DNA from: Hetaerina americana
Taxonomy: Eukaryota > Arthropoda > Insecta > Odonata > Calopterygidae
DNA: 64,000 bases
NCBI GenBank assembly: GCA_022747635.1
Contig: JAKTNV010000023.1
Location: 1,296,001 to 1,360,000, forward strand
Direction of reading: 5' to 3'
Shown: positions 55,470-64,000 of the stretch, in pieces
Position numbering within the stretch: the stretch's first letter is position 1
How the letters are laid out: each line of letters begins with the position of its first letter
Program-made: the position numbers and the translations under genes
Notes under the pieces: generated by a model
Told to the model about the DNA's origin: nothing
The model's database searches: none
The model's input: the letters and a program-made list of their open reading frames with translations, nothing else

Positions 55470-56332
55470 ATGGCCAGAAACGGGGAACCGAGTGAAAGTC
55501 GTGATTACTGTGGAATTTCGGAAGCGATGAAGATAATCAGTGAACCTTTTAGCGGGAATAAGGGTAAACTGCGTGAATTCCTAGAGAATGTCGACGTAGT
55601 TTTTGATATTGTTAACCCTGCTGAGCATGATAGGTTGTTGAAATTCGTGAAGGCGAGGATTACGGGTGATGCGCGTTCAAAAATTTCAGCTAGGGTTAAA
55701 ACGCACAAGAAGAAAATTTTGCAACGAGGCGTACTTTGGACTTCTACGCGTGTACCATGTTCAATTCTAACCAAGGACCTAGAGAGAGCATTGCTAGCTG
55801 GGGGAGCCGAATGGATTCCATGCAATCCGATCTCCGTGAGGCCGCTAAGAGGGTGTCAGCTCCTGAGGAAATTAGGGGGGCCGTAAATTTAGTTGACCAC
55901 TTGGCTAAGGCATGTTTCATCCAAGGGTTGGCAAACGAGCGCATCCAGACTATTGTGAGGAGCAAGGGTGATTTGATTATGTTGCCCCATGCTGTGGAAA
56001 TAGCACTGGACGTGGAAAGCGCCATCTTGTCGCTGAAGGAAAGGGGAACTCTAAAGTATCCTTTGAGGTGTGAAAATTGTGGGAAATCTGGTCACATCTC
56101 GTCACAGTGTTTTCTAAAGGGACCTAAGTCAGATCAAGCCAAGGGAATACATTTTGTGGAAGGAGCAAATAATCCTGAACATGTGGGAAATAGAACGCGT
56201 GTGACACCACCAAATCACCCAGAAGAAAAAGGATGTTACAGGGCGGCCGAAAGGAGTAAATGTTTCCGGTGTGGAAAATTTGGACATTTCGCCAGGGATT
56301 GTCGCATTAAGGCAGAGTGGCCCCAACGATAG
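55470..56332 (+). pseudogene. gag: Element B gag (one deletion)
   Basis: ATG at 55470 (MARNGEPSESRDYCGISEAM). It is like A up to ARITGDARSKISARV. Near 55706-55722 about 32 bases present in A are missing, which throws the frame off to a stop at 55884-55886. The rest of gag continues in the frame 55736-56332: CENCGKSGHISSQC and CFRCGKFGHFARDC zinc knuckles, ending WPQR and TAG at 56330-56332. The protease frame follows in the same register. Gag would form the core; a full-length Gag cannot be made from this copy. Confidence 0.85.
56330..56332 (+). other. In-frame TAG between gag and protease, element B
   Basis: After the second zinc knuckle the frame reads QR-TAG-KPLLRGDN and stays open through the protease. 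In A the equivalent codon is TCG (serine). It is either a chance stop in B or a readthrough signal lost in A. Confidence 0.7.
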
Positions 56333-57229
56333 AAGCCACTACTGAGAGGAGATAACGACACAAATGGGAAAAGGGGTTTTAAACCAGCAGCCGTCAGGCA
56401 GGTGAATAAGGCCAAGTTCAATGAGAATGATAGTGGAGATTCCGTTACCTTCGAATGCAATGAATGTGAGAAGGGCGAGTTGTGCTTACTGTTGGACACG
56501 GGGGCCGATGTAAGTCTAATTAAGGGGAATATATTAAGGAAAGGCACCAAATATTTCCCCGAGGAGAGAATAGCTCTAAAAGGAATAACAGATGGTCTCA
56601 TGCACACCAAAGGAAGAGTGAATTTAACGTTAAAGTGCCAGGGTAAGGAATCCACCGTCGAGTTTCACATAATAGATGACTCCCGTTTGTCTCTTAGTTT
56701 TGATGGAATCATGGGAAGAGATATGCTTGGGGAATTAGGCGCTGTGGTGTATGTGGAGCAAAAAAAGGTATACATGAGGGGACTGATGATGGAAATGGAT
56801 CAACGACCGGGAGCAGAAAAGGAAATGAGAAGGAAGCTGACGATTCCTGCCCGCTGCGAAAGTTTAGTGAAGATCCCAACCCCATCCACAGGGGAAGGAC
56901 TATTGGCAAGAGAGAAATTGCGGGAAGGGGTTTATCTGGCTGAGGCTTTGACCGTTGGAATATCCGGGGAATGTATAGCCAGCATAATTAACACCACCGA
57001 GGCGGAAGTAGACTGTGAAATATCCCCGAAATTATTGGAAAAGATAGAAGAAGAGCCGCTGGCTGGAATTTCGCATGTGGAGAGACGAGAGGTCACACGG
57101 GGAAAGCTACTTAAAGAGCAGCTCCGCGTTGGCCCTCTAAATAAATCAGAAGATGAAGAGTTCCTAGAATTATACATGTCATACCGCGATGTATTTTTTT
57201 ACCTGGGGATAAACTTACGTGCACTCCTG
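56333..57229 (+). pseudogene. pol: Element B aspartic protease and pro-RT spacer
   Basis: Open from the TAG onward. CLLLDTGADVSLIKGN near 56490-56535 is the retropepsin active site. FHIIDDSRLSLSFDGIMGRD, near 56666-56725, is the flap-to-C-terminal region. LLKEQLRVGPLNKSEDEEFL follows as a spacer. The frame reaches a run of only seven T (57194-57200) and then drifts into a non-RT frame ending near 57349. The protease part itself is intact. Confidence 0.85.
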
Positions 57230-58950
57230 CCGTTTCACATAAAATTCCAACTCCTACCAGAGAAGAAGGCAACGCCATCAACACTCGTCCATACCGAATT
57301 CCCGAAGCCCACAAGGATGAGGTGCAGAGACAGATCCAAGAGATGCTAAGAGACGAAATAATAGTACCAAGCAGAAGTGCATGGAACTCTCCCATACTTG
57401 TCGTCCCCAAGAAAAAAGACGCGTCCGGGAAACAAAATTGGAGAATCGTGGTTGATTACCGAAAGCTGAATGAAGTCACGGTGGGTGATGCGTTTCCGTT
57501 ACCAAATATTACGGAAATACTTGATCAACTTGGTAAGGCAAGGTACTTTAGTACTCTAGATTTGGCCAGTGGTTACCACCAGGTGTCTATGGAGGAGAAA
57601 GATGGCAAGACGGCTTTCAGTACGGGTAACGCCCATTTTGAATTTCTAAGAATGCCGTTTGGCCTTAAGGGGGCTCCCGCTACATTTCAGCGGTTAATGA
57701 ACACCGTTTTGGCTGGGCTACAAGGGCTGCGTTGTTTTGTTTACCTTGATGATATCGTTGTTTTTGGAAGTGATTTTAAGTCTCATAATGAAAAACTGAG
57801 GGAGGTATTTGAGAGACTGCGTGAGTACCAACTGAAACTACAGCCGGAAAAATGTGAATTTTTACAAAGGGAAGTGAATTACTTAGGGCATGTGATTTCA
57901 GACGAAGGTGTAAAGCCGGATCCTCTGAAGACTAAGGCGGTAGAGGAATTCCCACGACCTACCAGCACCAAGGAGTTAAAAGGTTTTTTGGGACTGTGTG
58001 GCTATTACAGAAGGTTCATTCCTAGATTTTCCCGAGTCGCCGCACCCTTGCATGAATTGCTAAAAAATGCGGTTAGTTTCAAATGGGAGGACGCACAGGA
58101 AGAAGCCTTTCGAAGCCTAAAAGAATGTTTAGTGAAGGAGCCAATTCTCCAATATCCTGATTTCACGCGTCCTTTCACCCTTACTTCGGACGCTAGCAAC
58201 AGGGCTCTGGGGGCCGTTTTATCTCAAGATGCATCAGGAAAGGACTTACCAATCGCTAATGCAAGCCGCGCATTAAATAAAACTGAGATAAATTACACAA
58301 CATCTGAAAGAAAACTCTTAGCAATTGTGTGGGGGAAACAGGATTTTCGATCGTATCTGTATGGCCGAAGTTTCACTGTGGTTACCGACCACAAACCACT
58401 GACATGGCTAATAAATGTCAAGGATCCAAGCTCGCGGTTGATGCGGTGGCGGATTAAATTAGAAGAATACGATTTTAAGTTAGTCTATAAGAAGGGTTCT
58501 ATGAACACTAACGGCGATGCCCTCAGCAGGATATGTGTTGTAGATTTCAGCCAGGAGACTGCGAATGAAACAAGTAAAAGTGACCAAATTCCAGAAGGAA
58601 AGAGGAGGGAATTATTGCACGAATTCCATGATTCACCCGTGGGGGGACATCAGGGCATGAACCGGACTTATGATGGAATAAAAATGTATCATGAATGGCC
58701 AGGAATGAAGCGTGATGTGGAGGTGTATGTTCGATCTTGTGAGTCATGTCAGAAAAATAAAGTGACTCAAAGGAAGACCAAAATGCCGTTGGTCATCACC
58801 ACGACCCCGGAGTTTGTATTCGAGAAATGTAATGTGGACATCGTGGGACCTTTAACTGCGACCTCTAATGCAAATAAGTATCTGCTGACATTTCAGGACG
58901 ACTTGTCTAAGTATACGGAAGCCATTCCTTTACCAGACCAAGAGGCATAA
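57202..58950 (+). pseudogene. pol: Element B reverse transcriptase, RNase H and integrase N-terminal half
   Basis: Open from just after the T run to TAA at 58948-58950. RT: NWRIVVDYRKLNEVT, YFSTLDLASGYHQVSMEE (motif A), FGLKGAPATFQRLM (motif B) and CFVYLDDIVVFG (YxDD near 57740). RNase H: PFTLTSDASNRALGAVLSQ and FTVVTDHKPLTWL. Integrase HHCC-type zinc region with HEFHDSPVGGHQGMN and CESCQKNK; first catalytic D in KCNVDIVGPL. RT and RNase H look complete. The TAA lies between the first and second integrase catalytic residues. Confidence 0.9.
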
Positions 58951-58953
58951 ACG

Positions 58954-59649
58954 GTGGCTAGAGCACTGGTGGAAAAGATAATATTGAAGCATGGAGTCCC
59001 TAAGCTTCTACTATCCGACCAAGGGAGCAACTTCCTCAGCGAAGTATTTAAGAGCACCTGTCGCCTGCTAGGAATAAAGAAACTACAGACGACAGCCTAT
59101 CGGCCACAATCAAACGGCGCTTTAGAAAGAAGTCATAGGACACTGACGGAATATCTCCGACATTTCATTTCCTCCGAACAGGATAATTGGGATGTTTGGA
59201 TCCCGTACGCCATTTTTGTGTTCAACACGACACCTCATTCGTCGACGGGTTTCACTCCTTTTGAGATGATGTTCGGTAGAAAGGCGAATCTTCCTACATC
59301 GTTGCAGAAGGAATCCTCAGTCATAATCTACACCTGCGACGATTACGTAAGGGAACTAAAACAAAGAATGAATGAAACTCACTCTAAGGCTAAAAAAGTG
59401 CTACAAAGGGCCAAGGAAAGAAGCAAGGAACATTATGACAAGTCAGCAAACCTGCAGCTATTTGAAGTGGGTGACAAGGTGCTGCTGCATGACGAAAGTG
59501 TACGTCGAGGGAGATCGAAAAAACTGTCTTCCCAATGGACGGGTCCTTATGAGGTAATCGGTCGGGATGGGGTGAATGTCACCATTAAAAAGGGGAGGAG
59601 AAAAGGAGAAGTAAAAGTTCACTCCAATCGTCTAAAATTGTTTCTCTGA
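58954..59649 (+). pseudogene. pol: Element B integrase C-terminal part
   Basis: Same frame as the preceding stretch after the TAA. LLLSDQGSNFLSEVF (second D) and TAYRPQSNGALERSHRTL (E) complete DD35E. A basic C-terminal end follows, then TGA at 59647-59649. Identical by eye to element A, including the stop upstream. Without readthrough, integrase is split in both copies, so either supplied integrase or readthrough was needed for their insertion. Confidence 0.85.
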
Positions 59650-59657
59650 CTCTCTAC

Positions 59658-59659
59658 AG
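59658..59659 (+). promoter_or_regulatory. Element B putative env splice acceptor
   Basis: Pyrimidine-rich TTTCTCTGACTCTCTACAG, ending 11 bases before the env ATG. Confidence 0.65.
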
Positions 59660-59670
59660 GCAGCCTCAGG

Positions 59671-61422
59671 ATGAGTCCCGTAGTCTCCTTTTGTTTACTG
59701 CTGGTGACTTGTGCCATGGCAAGAGATTATCTACAGGAAACTTACGAGAAGACCCCAGGGATTTTCTACAATAATATAGGTGAGGTTGAGCTCTTCAATA
59801 GTGAGTGGAAAATAGTGACATATGTGAATTTAGCCCAATTATTTGACAACGCCAACACCGTTAAGAAGTATGCAAGGTTGACAGGTGAATACTGTGAATT
59901 GCATAAGAATGCAAGCTGGATTCATCTCACGGGCTGCAGTACCATAGTTCCTGGAGTGAAGTCTAAACTTCTTAAATTGGAAGGAATGCGACGAATGATC
60001 ACTCAACTTGCCGGGGGAAAGGCAAGAAGGAGGAGGGGATTATTCAATTTTATAGGTGAAGTGAGTAAGGTGCTTTTCGGGACTTTAGGTGAGGCCGACG
60101 CGAAATTTTATATAAATAAGATAAATCAACTCGAGACGGAACGCTCTCAATTCCTTGTTATAGTTGAACAACATGTAACTCTGCTAAAATCCAAAATTTC
60201 CACAGTGAATAGTACTTTAGCGGATGTGGAAGCCAACGAAGGTATTCTGTCTGAGGGGTTGGAGAAATTGAGAAATTATGTAAATGAGTCAACCGGGGAA
60301 TTGAAGGTTCAGAGTGCCTACTTTTCACTGACGATAACAGCTAATGAACATTTCACCTTATTAATCCATGCTGTGGATGATGCGATTCATCAATACGAGA
60401 TCATCTTGGATGCAATCGTTGGTGCACATAAGGGGGTGTGGCAGCCACAGATAATTAGCCCTGACGATGTGATCAATATACTTAAGAAGGAGCAACCAAA
60501 TTTGCCCAAAGGACTATCCCTTCCTTTTCCCCCGAGTGTGGTTTACACCAATGCCATTGTAAAATTGTTAAAATTAATTGTGTTTTTATCAAAGGATTTG
60601 TTGGGGTACGTGTTATATTTGCCCCTCTGTAATGAAATTAGATTTAATGTGTACCATGTGTTGCCTCTACCTACTCTTGTGGAAAAAACTAAAAATAAGT
60701 TCATTTTTATTCAACCAAATCAACCGTATTTGTTAGTATATAAGATGAAAAGATATTTTTTGAAGCTATCCCTGGAAGAATTTAAAAATTGTAAGGAGAT
60801 AACTAACAACTGGAGAATCTGTAGACAGTTATATCCATTACAACTATTGCAGATCCACAAGGATTGCGAAGCTGGCATGTTGCAACCAATTAATGCAATC
60901 CCTTCGTTTTGCGAACGTAAAATCGTTGAATTGAACCAAACGGTATGGATAACTACCGGTTCCAGCAAATGGTTGTATGTTGCGCCCCAGCCCGAAAGTG
61001 TGACTCTTCTATGTAATGAAAAGGATCCCTACGATATTGTCGTGCATGGGACGGGAAAATTGACCTTTCTCACTTTTTGCAAGGGGTACGGTCTGGGAAC
61101 AGTTTTGCAAGAAGAATTAATCGCGAAATCTAATTATACTAATAAGGATTTCATTCAACCTCTAACCCTAAATTTTGATTGCTGTGTGGAGGAACGAGAG
61201 CCTACCTGGGCGCAGCTAGAGGATCAATTACCATTGAGAGCTTTGGCCCGCCACGCGGCGGATTTGCGTGTTGCAAGTGTGAAAGTAAACACTATTGAAA
61301 AAATGATTGAAAAGACAAAACAGGAAAATATTGACAAAAGGAACCCATTCTCATCTCTCTGTGATGGGATACCTGTGTATTTGTCTAGCTATTTGTTTTC
61401 TTGTATATTTTTGTTCATGTAA
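59671..61422 (+). CDS. env: Env, baculovirus F-like membrane fusion protein (583 residues, open)
   Basis: ATG at 59671 just after the splice acceptor. Signal peptide at about 1-17 (CLLLVTCAMA). A furin-type site ARRRRGLFNF near residue 130, followed by a hydrophobic fusion-peptide-like start. Coiled-coil-like stretches follow (INKINQLETERSQF; ISTVNSTLADVEANEG). Potential N-glycosylation sites include NST and NES. The ectodomain runs to about 565, and the end GIPVYLSSYLFSCIFLFM is a short hydrophobic stretch without a tail. This matches the Env class shared by insect errantiviruses and baculovirus F proteins, which fuse membranes and could support cell-to-cell transfer. A better anchor and tail lie one frame over (61307-61678), so the C-terminus may be cut short. 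Confidence 0.85.
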   Translation: MSPVVSFCLLLVTCAMARDYLQETYEKTPGIFYNNIGEVELFNSEWKIVTYVNLAQLFDNANTVKKYARLTGEYCELHKNASWIHLTGCSTIVPGVKSKLLKLEGMRRMITQLAGGKARRRRGLFNFIGEVSKVLFGTLGEADAKFYINKINQLETERSQFLVIVEQHVTLLKSKISTVNSTLADVEANEGILSEGLEKLRNYVNESTGELKVQSAYFSLTITANEHFTLLIHAVDDAIHQYEIILDAIVGAHKGVWQPQIISPDDVINILKKEQPNLPKGLSLPFPPSVVYTNAIVKLLKLIVFLSKDLLGYVLYLPLCNEIRFNVYHVLPLPTLVEKTKNKFIFIQPNQPYLLVYKMKRYFLKLSLEEFKNCKEITNNWRICRQLYPLQLLQIHKDCEAGMLQPINAIPSFCERKIVELNQTVWITTGSSKWLYVAPQPESVTLLCNEKDPYDIVVHGTGKLTFLTFCKGYGLGTVLQEELIAKSNYTNKDFIQPLTLNFDCCVEEREPTWAQLEDQLPLRALARHAADLRVASVKVNTIEKMIEKTKQENIDKRNPFSSLCDGIPVYLSSYLFSCIFLFM

Positions 61423-61678
61423 ATGTTGCTGTAAAAGGGACTATAAACGTAAAACGGACGGGAAAGGGAACGATTGCAGAGATATATGCCTCATCTTCAA
61501 ACCTAAGATTATAAGCAAATTTCTTGTATCAAATGAACAATTATCGTCTACCGTCGGTACGCCTGAGGTAGATCCTAATAACGATGCCATGGAATTATGC
61601 GCCCTCAATCATTCAACGGAAAATACCCGACCACCACTGCCTCCCAATGTTTCTGGCAATGTAAGAGGTAGAAGATAA
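61307..61678 (+). other. Element B env tail frame (anchor and cytoplasmic part in another frame)
   Basis: CICLAICFLVYFCSCKCCCK, then basic and hydrophilic residues to RGRR, one frame off from env. Identical by eye to the stretch at 36232-36603. It may be an env tail lost to a frameshift in an ancestor of both copies. Confidence 0.6.
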
Positions 61679-61899
61679 TTGGCTAAGGTGTCTCTGTACT
61701 CTACCAAATGTAATACTAAGGCTATCATGTATGTGTACTCATAGCGAATCTTCCATCAAATTTTGTTTTGCATTTATGATTGTATTTTATACTTGTGACA
61801 TGTCAGGCAGGATGTTGCCATGGGTAAAACCTCCTGAGGCTAGTGCGCCCATACGTATTTGGTGTCGAGAGAAACATTGTTCTCCCATGTTTCTCTCTG

Positions 61900-61913
61900 G
61901 TGATGGGGGGACG
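61900..61913 (+). promoter_or_regulatory. Element B polypurine tract
   Basis: GTGATGGGGGGACG just before the 3' LTR. Confidence 0.7.
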
Positions 61914-62401
61914 TGTTGCATCCGCGTGTTCTGCTGTGTGATTCACTGGCCTGGATGCCTACCCCCCCCCTTATGTGATTAAGTAATGGCGTGGGTCCGA
62001 CCATCCAAATCACCCCTGGTGACTCGATGTGGACTATGGACCGACAGCGATAACTGTTGACTAGCCGTGGACTAACCAGTGGGTGATCCCGAAGAGGTCA
62101 GTCTGGGACTCGGAACGCGAGAGGAAGGTTGGACCGGGGCCCCTCTGTTTGGAAGCGCCAAGCGGCACCCAGGGAATATATATATATATTACTGTAAACT
62201 CTGTTCTCCTATATTAAATCGGGACCGTCGTTGTACTCTTATTTAGTTCCTTTTATTTTCCCCCATTTCTATCGAGGAACTCCTCTCCACGTCATCACCC
62301 ACCAAACTGAAAGCTCCCGTTTTACCCTCGAGGCAGCCACTCGACTCGTGGGGTACTTTCTCGTGTCGCCAATATTCCCTCGAAGACGCGGGGATACGAC
62401 A
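61914..62401 (+). repeat. Element B 3' LTR (488 bp)
   Basis: Starts TGTTGCATCC, ends GATACGACA; same length as the 5' LTR with 4 substitutions. Confidence 0.92.
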
Positions 62402-62405
62402 GTTC
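62402..62405 (+). repeat. Target site duplication of element B, right (GTTC)
   Basis: GTTC directly after the 3' LTR, equal to 54595-54598. Confidence 0.85.
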
Positions 62406-63338
62406 GTACTGTCAAACTTATATGACAAGGAATCACGCGCTCACGTATACTTTATCCACAGCCGCACTTATTTCATTTCTGTCTACATCCATCTCACTGT
62501 AAACCTGTGCACCTGTAAACCTGTCATATAAACCATCCCTGTAAACTAATTTTACCGCCACATGTAGTTTCTTTATCAAAGCTACAAGTCAATTTATAAA
62601 TTCTTGTAAAACTTCATTCACGGAGTTTGCTGATGGAAATTAATTGTGCAGCTGCGCATTTATGCGATGTTGCGTACATCGCACAAAATGCGCATTTTGA
62701 AAATTTTATATAATACCGGAGACGGTATTCAGAGGACTTGCAAATCGAATTTTAGCTTTGAGGAATGGGCTCCTGCCCTTTGGTGCACGCAGCATGGAGC
62801 ATGAAACCCAATATTTGTCTTCTCCCATTCAGTTCACTCATCAAAGATCTCTCTCACAAATAGGTCGCAAATTGTCATGTCATTGATGCGTACCGGGTTC
62901 TAAACGGCCATGCACTTAACCGCTTGTAATAGCTTTGTGGCATATGCTGAATGGGCACCTCACAAGAGGAGGAAACTCAAAGAGGGTTGATCAAGTTGGT
63001 GTGGAAATCCATCCTGAATTAACTATTAATCTCAATAAGTAAATATATGATTCGTATTCTACAGCAATAGTGAATTTATTATTTTTCCAATGATACATTA
63101 CTTATTCTCCATTACAAGTTCTGTATAACTGCATGGCGTGGGTGGCATTTTCAGCAATTTTATAGTGACGCATATCATGAGTTCAGGGAGCCAAAAGCCT
63201 TAAAATCGCCGGATCGAATCGTTGCATTTTGGCTCATCTAAAATTCGATACCGGAATCACACAAGTACGTTTCATGGTGCAGGAAGAGCCGGAATGATAA
63301 ATGAGATTCCCGTCTTTACTTCAGTTATCTATGGAGAG
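62406..63338. other. Unassigned AT-rich DNA
   Basis: No gene or family recognised. Confidence 0.5.
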
Positions 63339-63490
63339 GCTTTTCCTCCACGTCATGTTCCTTGTCTTCGTCTAACTTTGTTGGTCTAAGCTCTTTTCTA
63401 TACAGTTCTTCTATGTATTCCTGCCATTTCTCTTGGATCTTCCCTTTTTCAGCTATAGTCTTATCCGATTTATCTCTAACCTTTAACATA
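63339..63490 (-). pseudogene. RTE LINE linker fragment holding the second deleted mariner
   Basis: The minus strand reads VRDKSDKTIAEKGKIQEKWQ, then EYIEELYRKELRPTKLDEDK and EHDVEEKP, the linker before RT. It is cut by the deleted mariner at 63491, in the codons before VRDK (MLTVRDK in other copies). Confidence 0.75.
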
Positions 63491-64000
63491 CGAGGGTCAT
63501 CCGGAAAGTAGTACCCGTTCGTGAAATAAAGACACAAAAGTAAATATTAACAAACATAAAAAATTTTATTTGAAAGAGGATACTTTAAACTACTTCTCAA
63601 CATAATCTCCAAGCAAATTAAGGCATTTGTCATAACGTGTGACAAGTTTCTGTATTCCTGCTGCATAGTCCTTCGCCGCCAGCTCATTGAGATACGCGAG
63701 GGACCAATCTTGCACAAATTTTTGCATAATGCAGATGGTGTTTAACAATTTCATGAACAATTGTTCGAGAAACATTGGGAAAATGCTCACAGATGTCATC
63801 AATTGTGACGCGCCGATCGTTCCTCACGAATTCGTCAACTGAGCTCACCAGTTGGTCTGTAATGACAGACGGTCTCCCCGAACGCTCATCGTCGTGTGTG
63901 TTTCCCCTCCCCATGTTGAAGTTGCGACACCACCGCCGAACAGACGACTCGTCCATTACATTGTCTCCATACACCTCCTTTAATTGGCGATGAATATCAC
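63491..64000 (-). mobile_element. Internally deleted mariner, copy 2 (runs off the window)
   Basis: The terminal repeat CGAGGGTCATCCGGAAAGTA starts at 63491 after TA (63489-63490). Reading inward it matches copy 1 at 10019-9510, with the same deletion junction near 63703 and only a few base changes (for example ARL for ARW). The other end is outside the window. Confidence 0.88.
63684..64000 (-). pseudogene. Mariner transposase N-terminal part, copy 2
   Basis: The minus strand has SSVRRWCRNFNMGRGNTHDD and DDICEHFPNVSRTIVHEIV, then ARLVPRVSQ and a stop just after the deletion junction. The C-terminal 33 or so residues (GIQKLVTRYDKCLNLLGDYV) follow in another frame to 63590. The catalytic domain is missing. 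The start lies beyond the window. Confidence 0.8.

Larger units (their letters stand above)
54599..62401 (+). mobile_element. Errantivirus-like (Gypsy, env-bearing) LTR element B, young
   Basis: A 7,803-bp element in the same orientation as A and about 17.2 kb downstream, with its own GTTC duplication, so it is a separate insertion and not a duplicated segment. Its LTRs are 488 bp each and differ at only 4 sites by eye. It is shorter than A in the LTR (488 against about 550) but follows the same plan. Env is open. Gag and pol have few breaks: a short deletion in gag, a TAG between gag and protease, a one-base loss in a T run before RT, and a TAA in integrase. Confidence 0.92.

Noticed and set aside
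29425..62405. A and B as one segmental duplication
   Set aside because: Flanks, target duplications and LTR lengths differ, so they are separate insertions.

Overview
This window looks like a transposon-dense, gene-poor stretch of an arthropod nuclear genome, most likely an insect. The evidence is its content: two env-bearing Gypsy/errantivirus-type LTR elements, a DD34D mariner and several mariner relics, RTE-type (CFDP2-like) and CR1/L2-like LINEs, a Jockey-like LINE, a Helitron helicase remnant, the end of a Penelope-like element and tRNA-headed SINE-like units. No host protein-coding gene was recognised. All family assignments come from motifs read by eye; no database search was possible.

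Layout. 1-0.32 kb: end of a Penelope-like element. 1.0-1.7 kb: 5' piece of an RTE LINE. 3.7-4.15 kb: CR1-like 3' ends. 4.5-7.35 kb: long broken RTE LINE on the minus strand. 7.6 kb: SINE head. 8.9-10.2 kb: RTE fragment split by a 753-bp deleted mariner. 10.3-14.8 kb: three CR1-like blocks (ORF1 +, endonuclease/RT -, RT +). 14.8-16.3 kb: RTE pieces and two (TA)n tracts. 16.3-18.5 kb: Helitron remnant. 20.6-22.4 kb: mariner relics. 22.4-27.6 kb: RTE LINE copies around a CR1/L2-like endonuclease fragment. 29.4-37.4 kb: errantivirus element A. 39.4-40.1 kb: SINE-like heads. 43.5-45.8 kb: divergent RTE LINE interrupted by mariner. 45.9-48.3 kb: Jockey-like LINE. 50.0-50.9 kb: mariner relic. 51.6-52.0 kb: RTE fragment. 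52.5-53.8 kb: structurally complete mariner. 54.6-62.4 kb: errantivirus element B. 63.3-64.0 kb: second deleted mariner, again inside an RTE LINE.

The two errantivirus elements are the most informative part. Each has TG...CA LTRs, a perfect 4-bp target duplication (ATTT for A, GTTC for B), a primer-binding site that fits tRNA-Leu, a splice donor before gag, a splice acceptor just before env, gag with two CCHC knuckles, protease, RT, RNase H, integrase, and an Env of the baculovirus-F type. A is the older insertion (about 20 LTR substitutions) and is heavily broken. B is young (4 LTR substitutions in 488 bp). Despite this, about 1.76 kb of RNase H/integrase/env and about 0.7 kb at the 3' end look almost identical between A and B. 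The identical parts include the same stop codon in integrase and the same env end, which points to gene conversion or shared defective ancestry.

Other notable points are the mariner with an uninterrupted transposase and 30-bp inverted repeats, a mariner deletion derivative present twice with the same junction, a recurrent CR1-like 3' hairpin with a TAGATG tail, and a 19-bp palindromic end on one RTE LINE.
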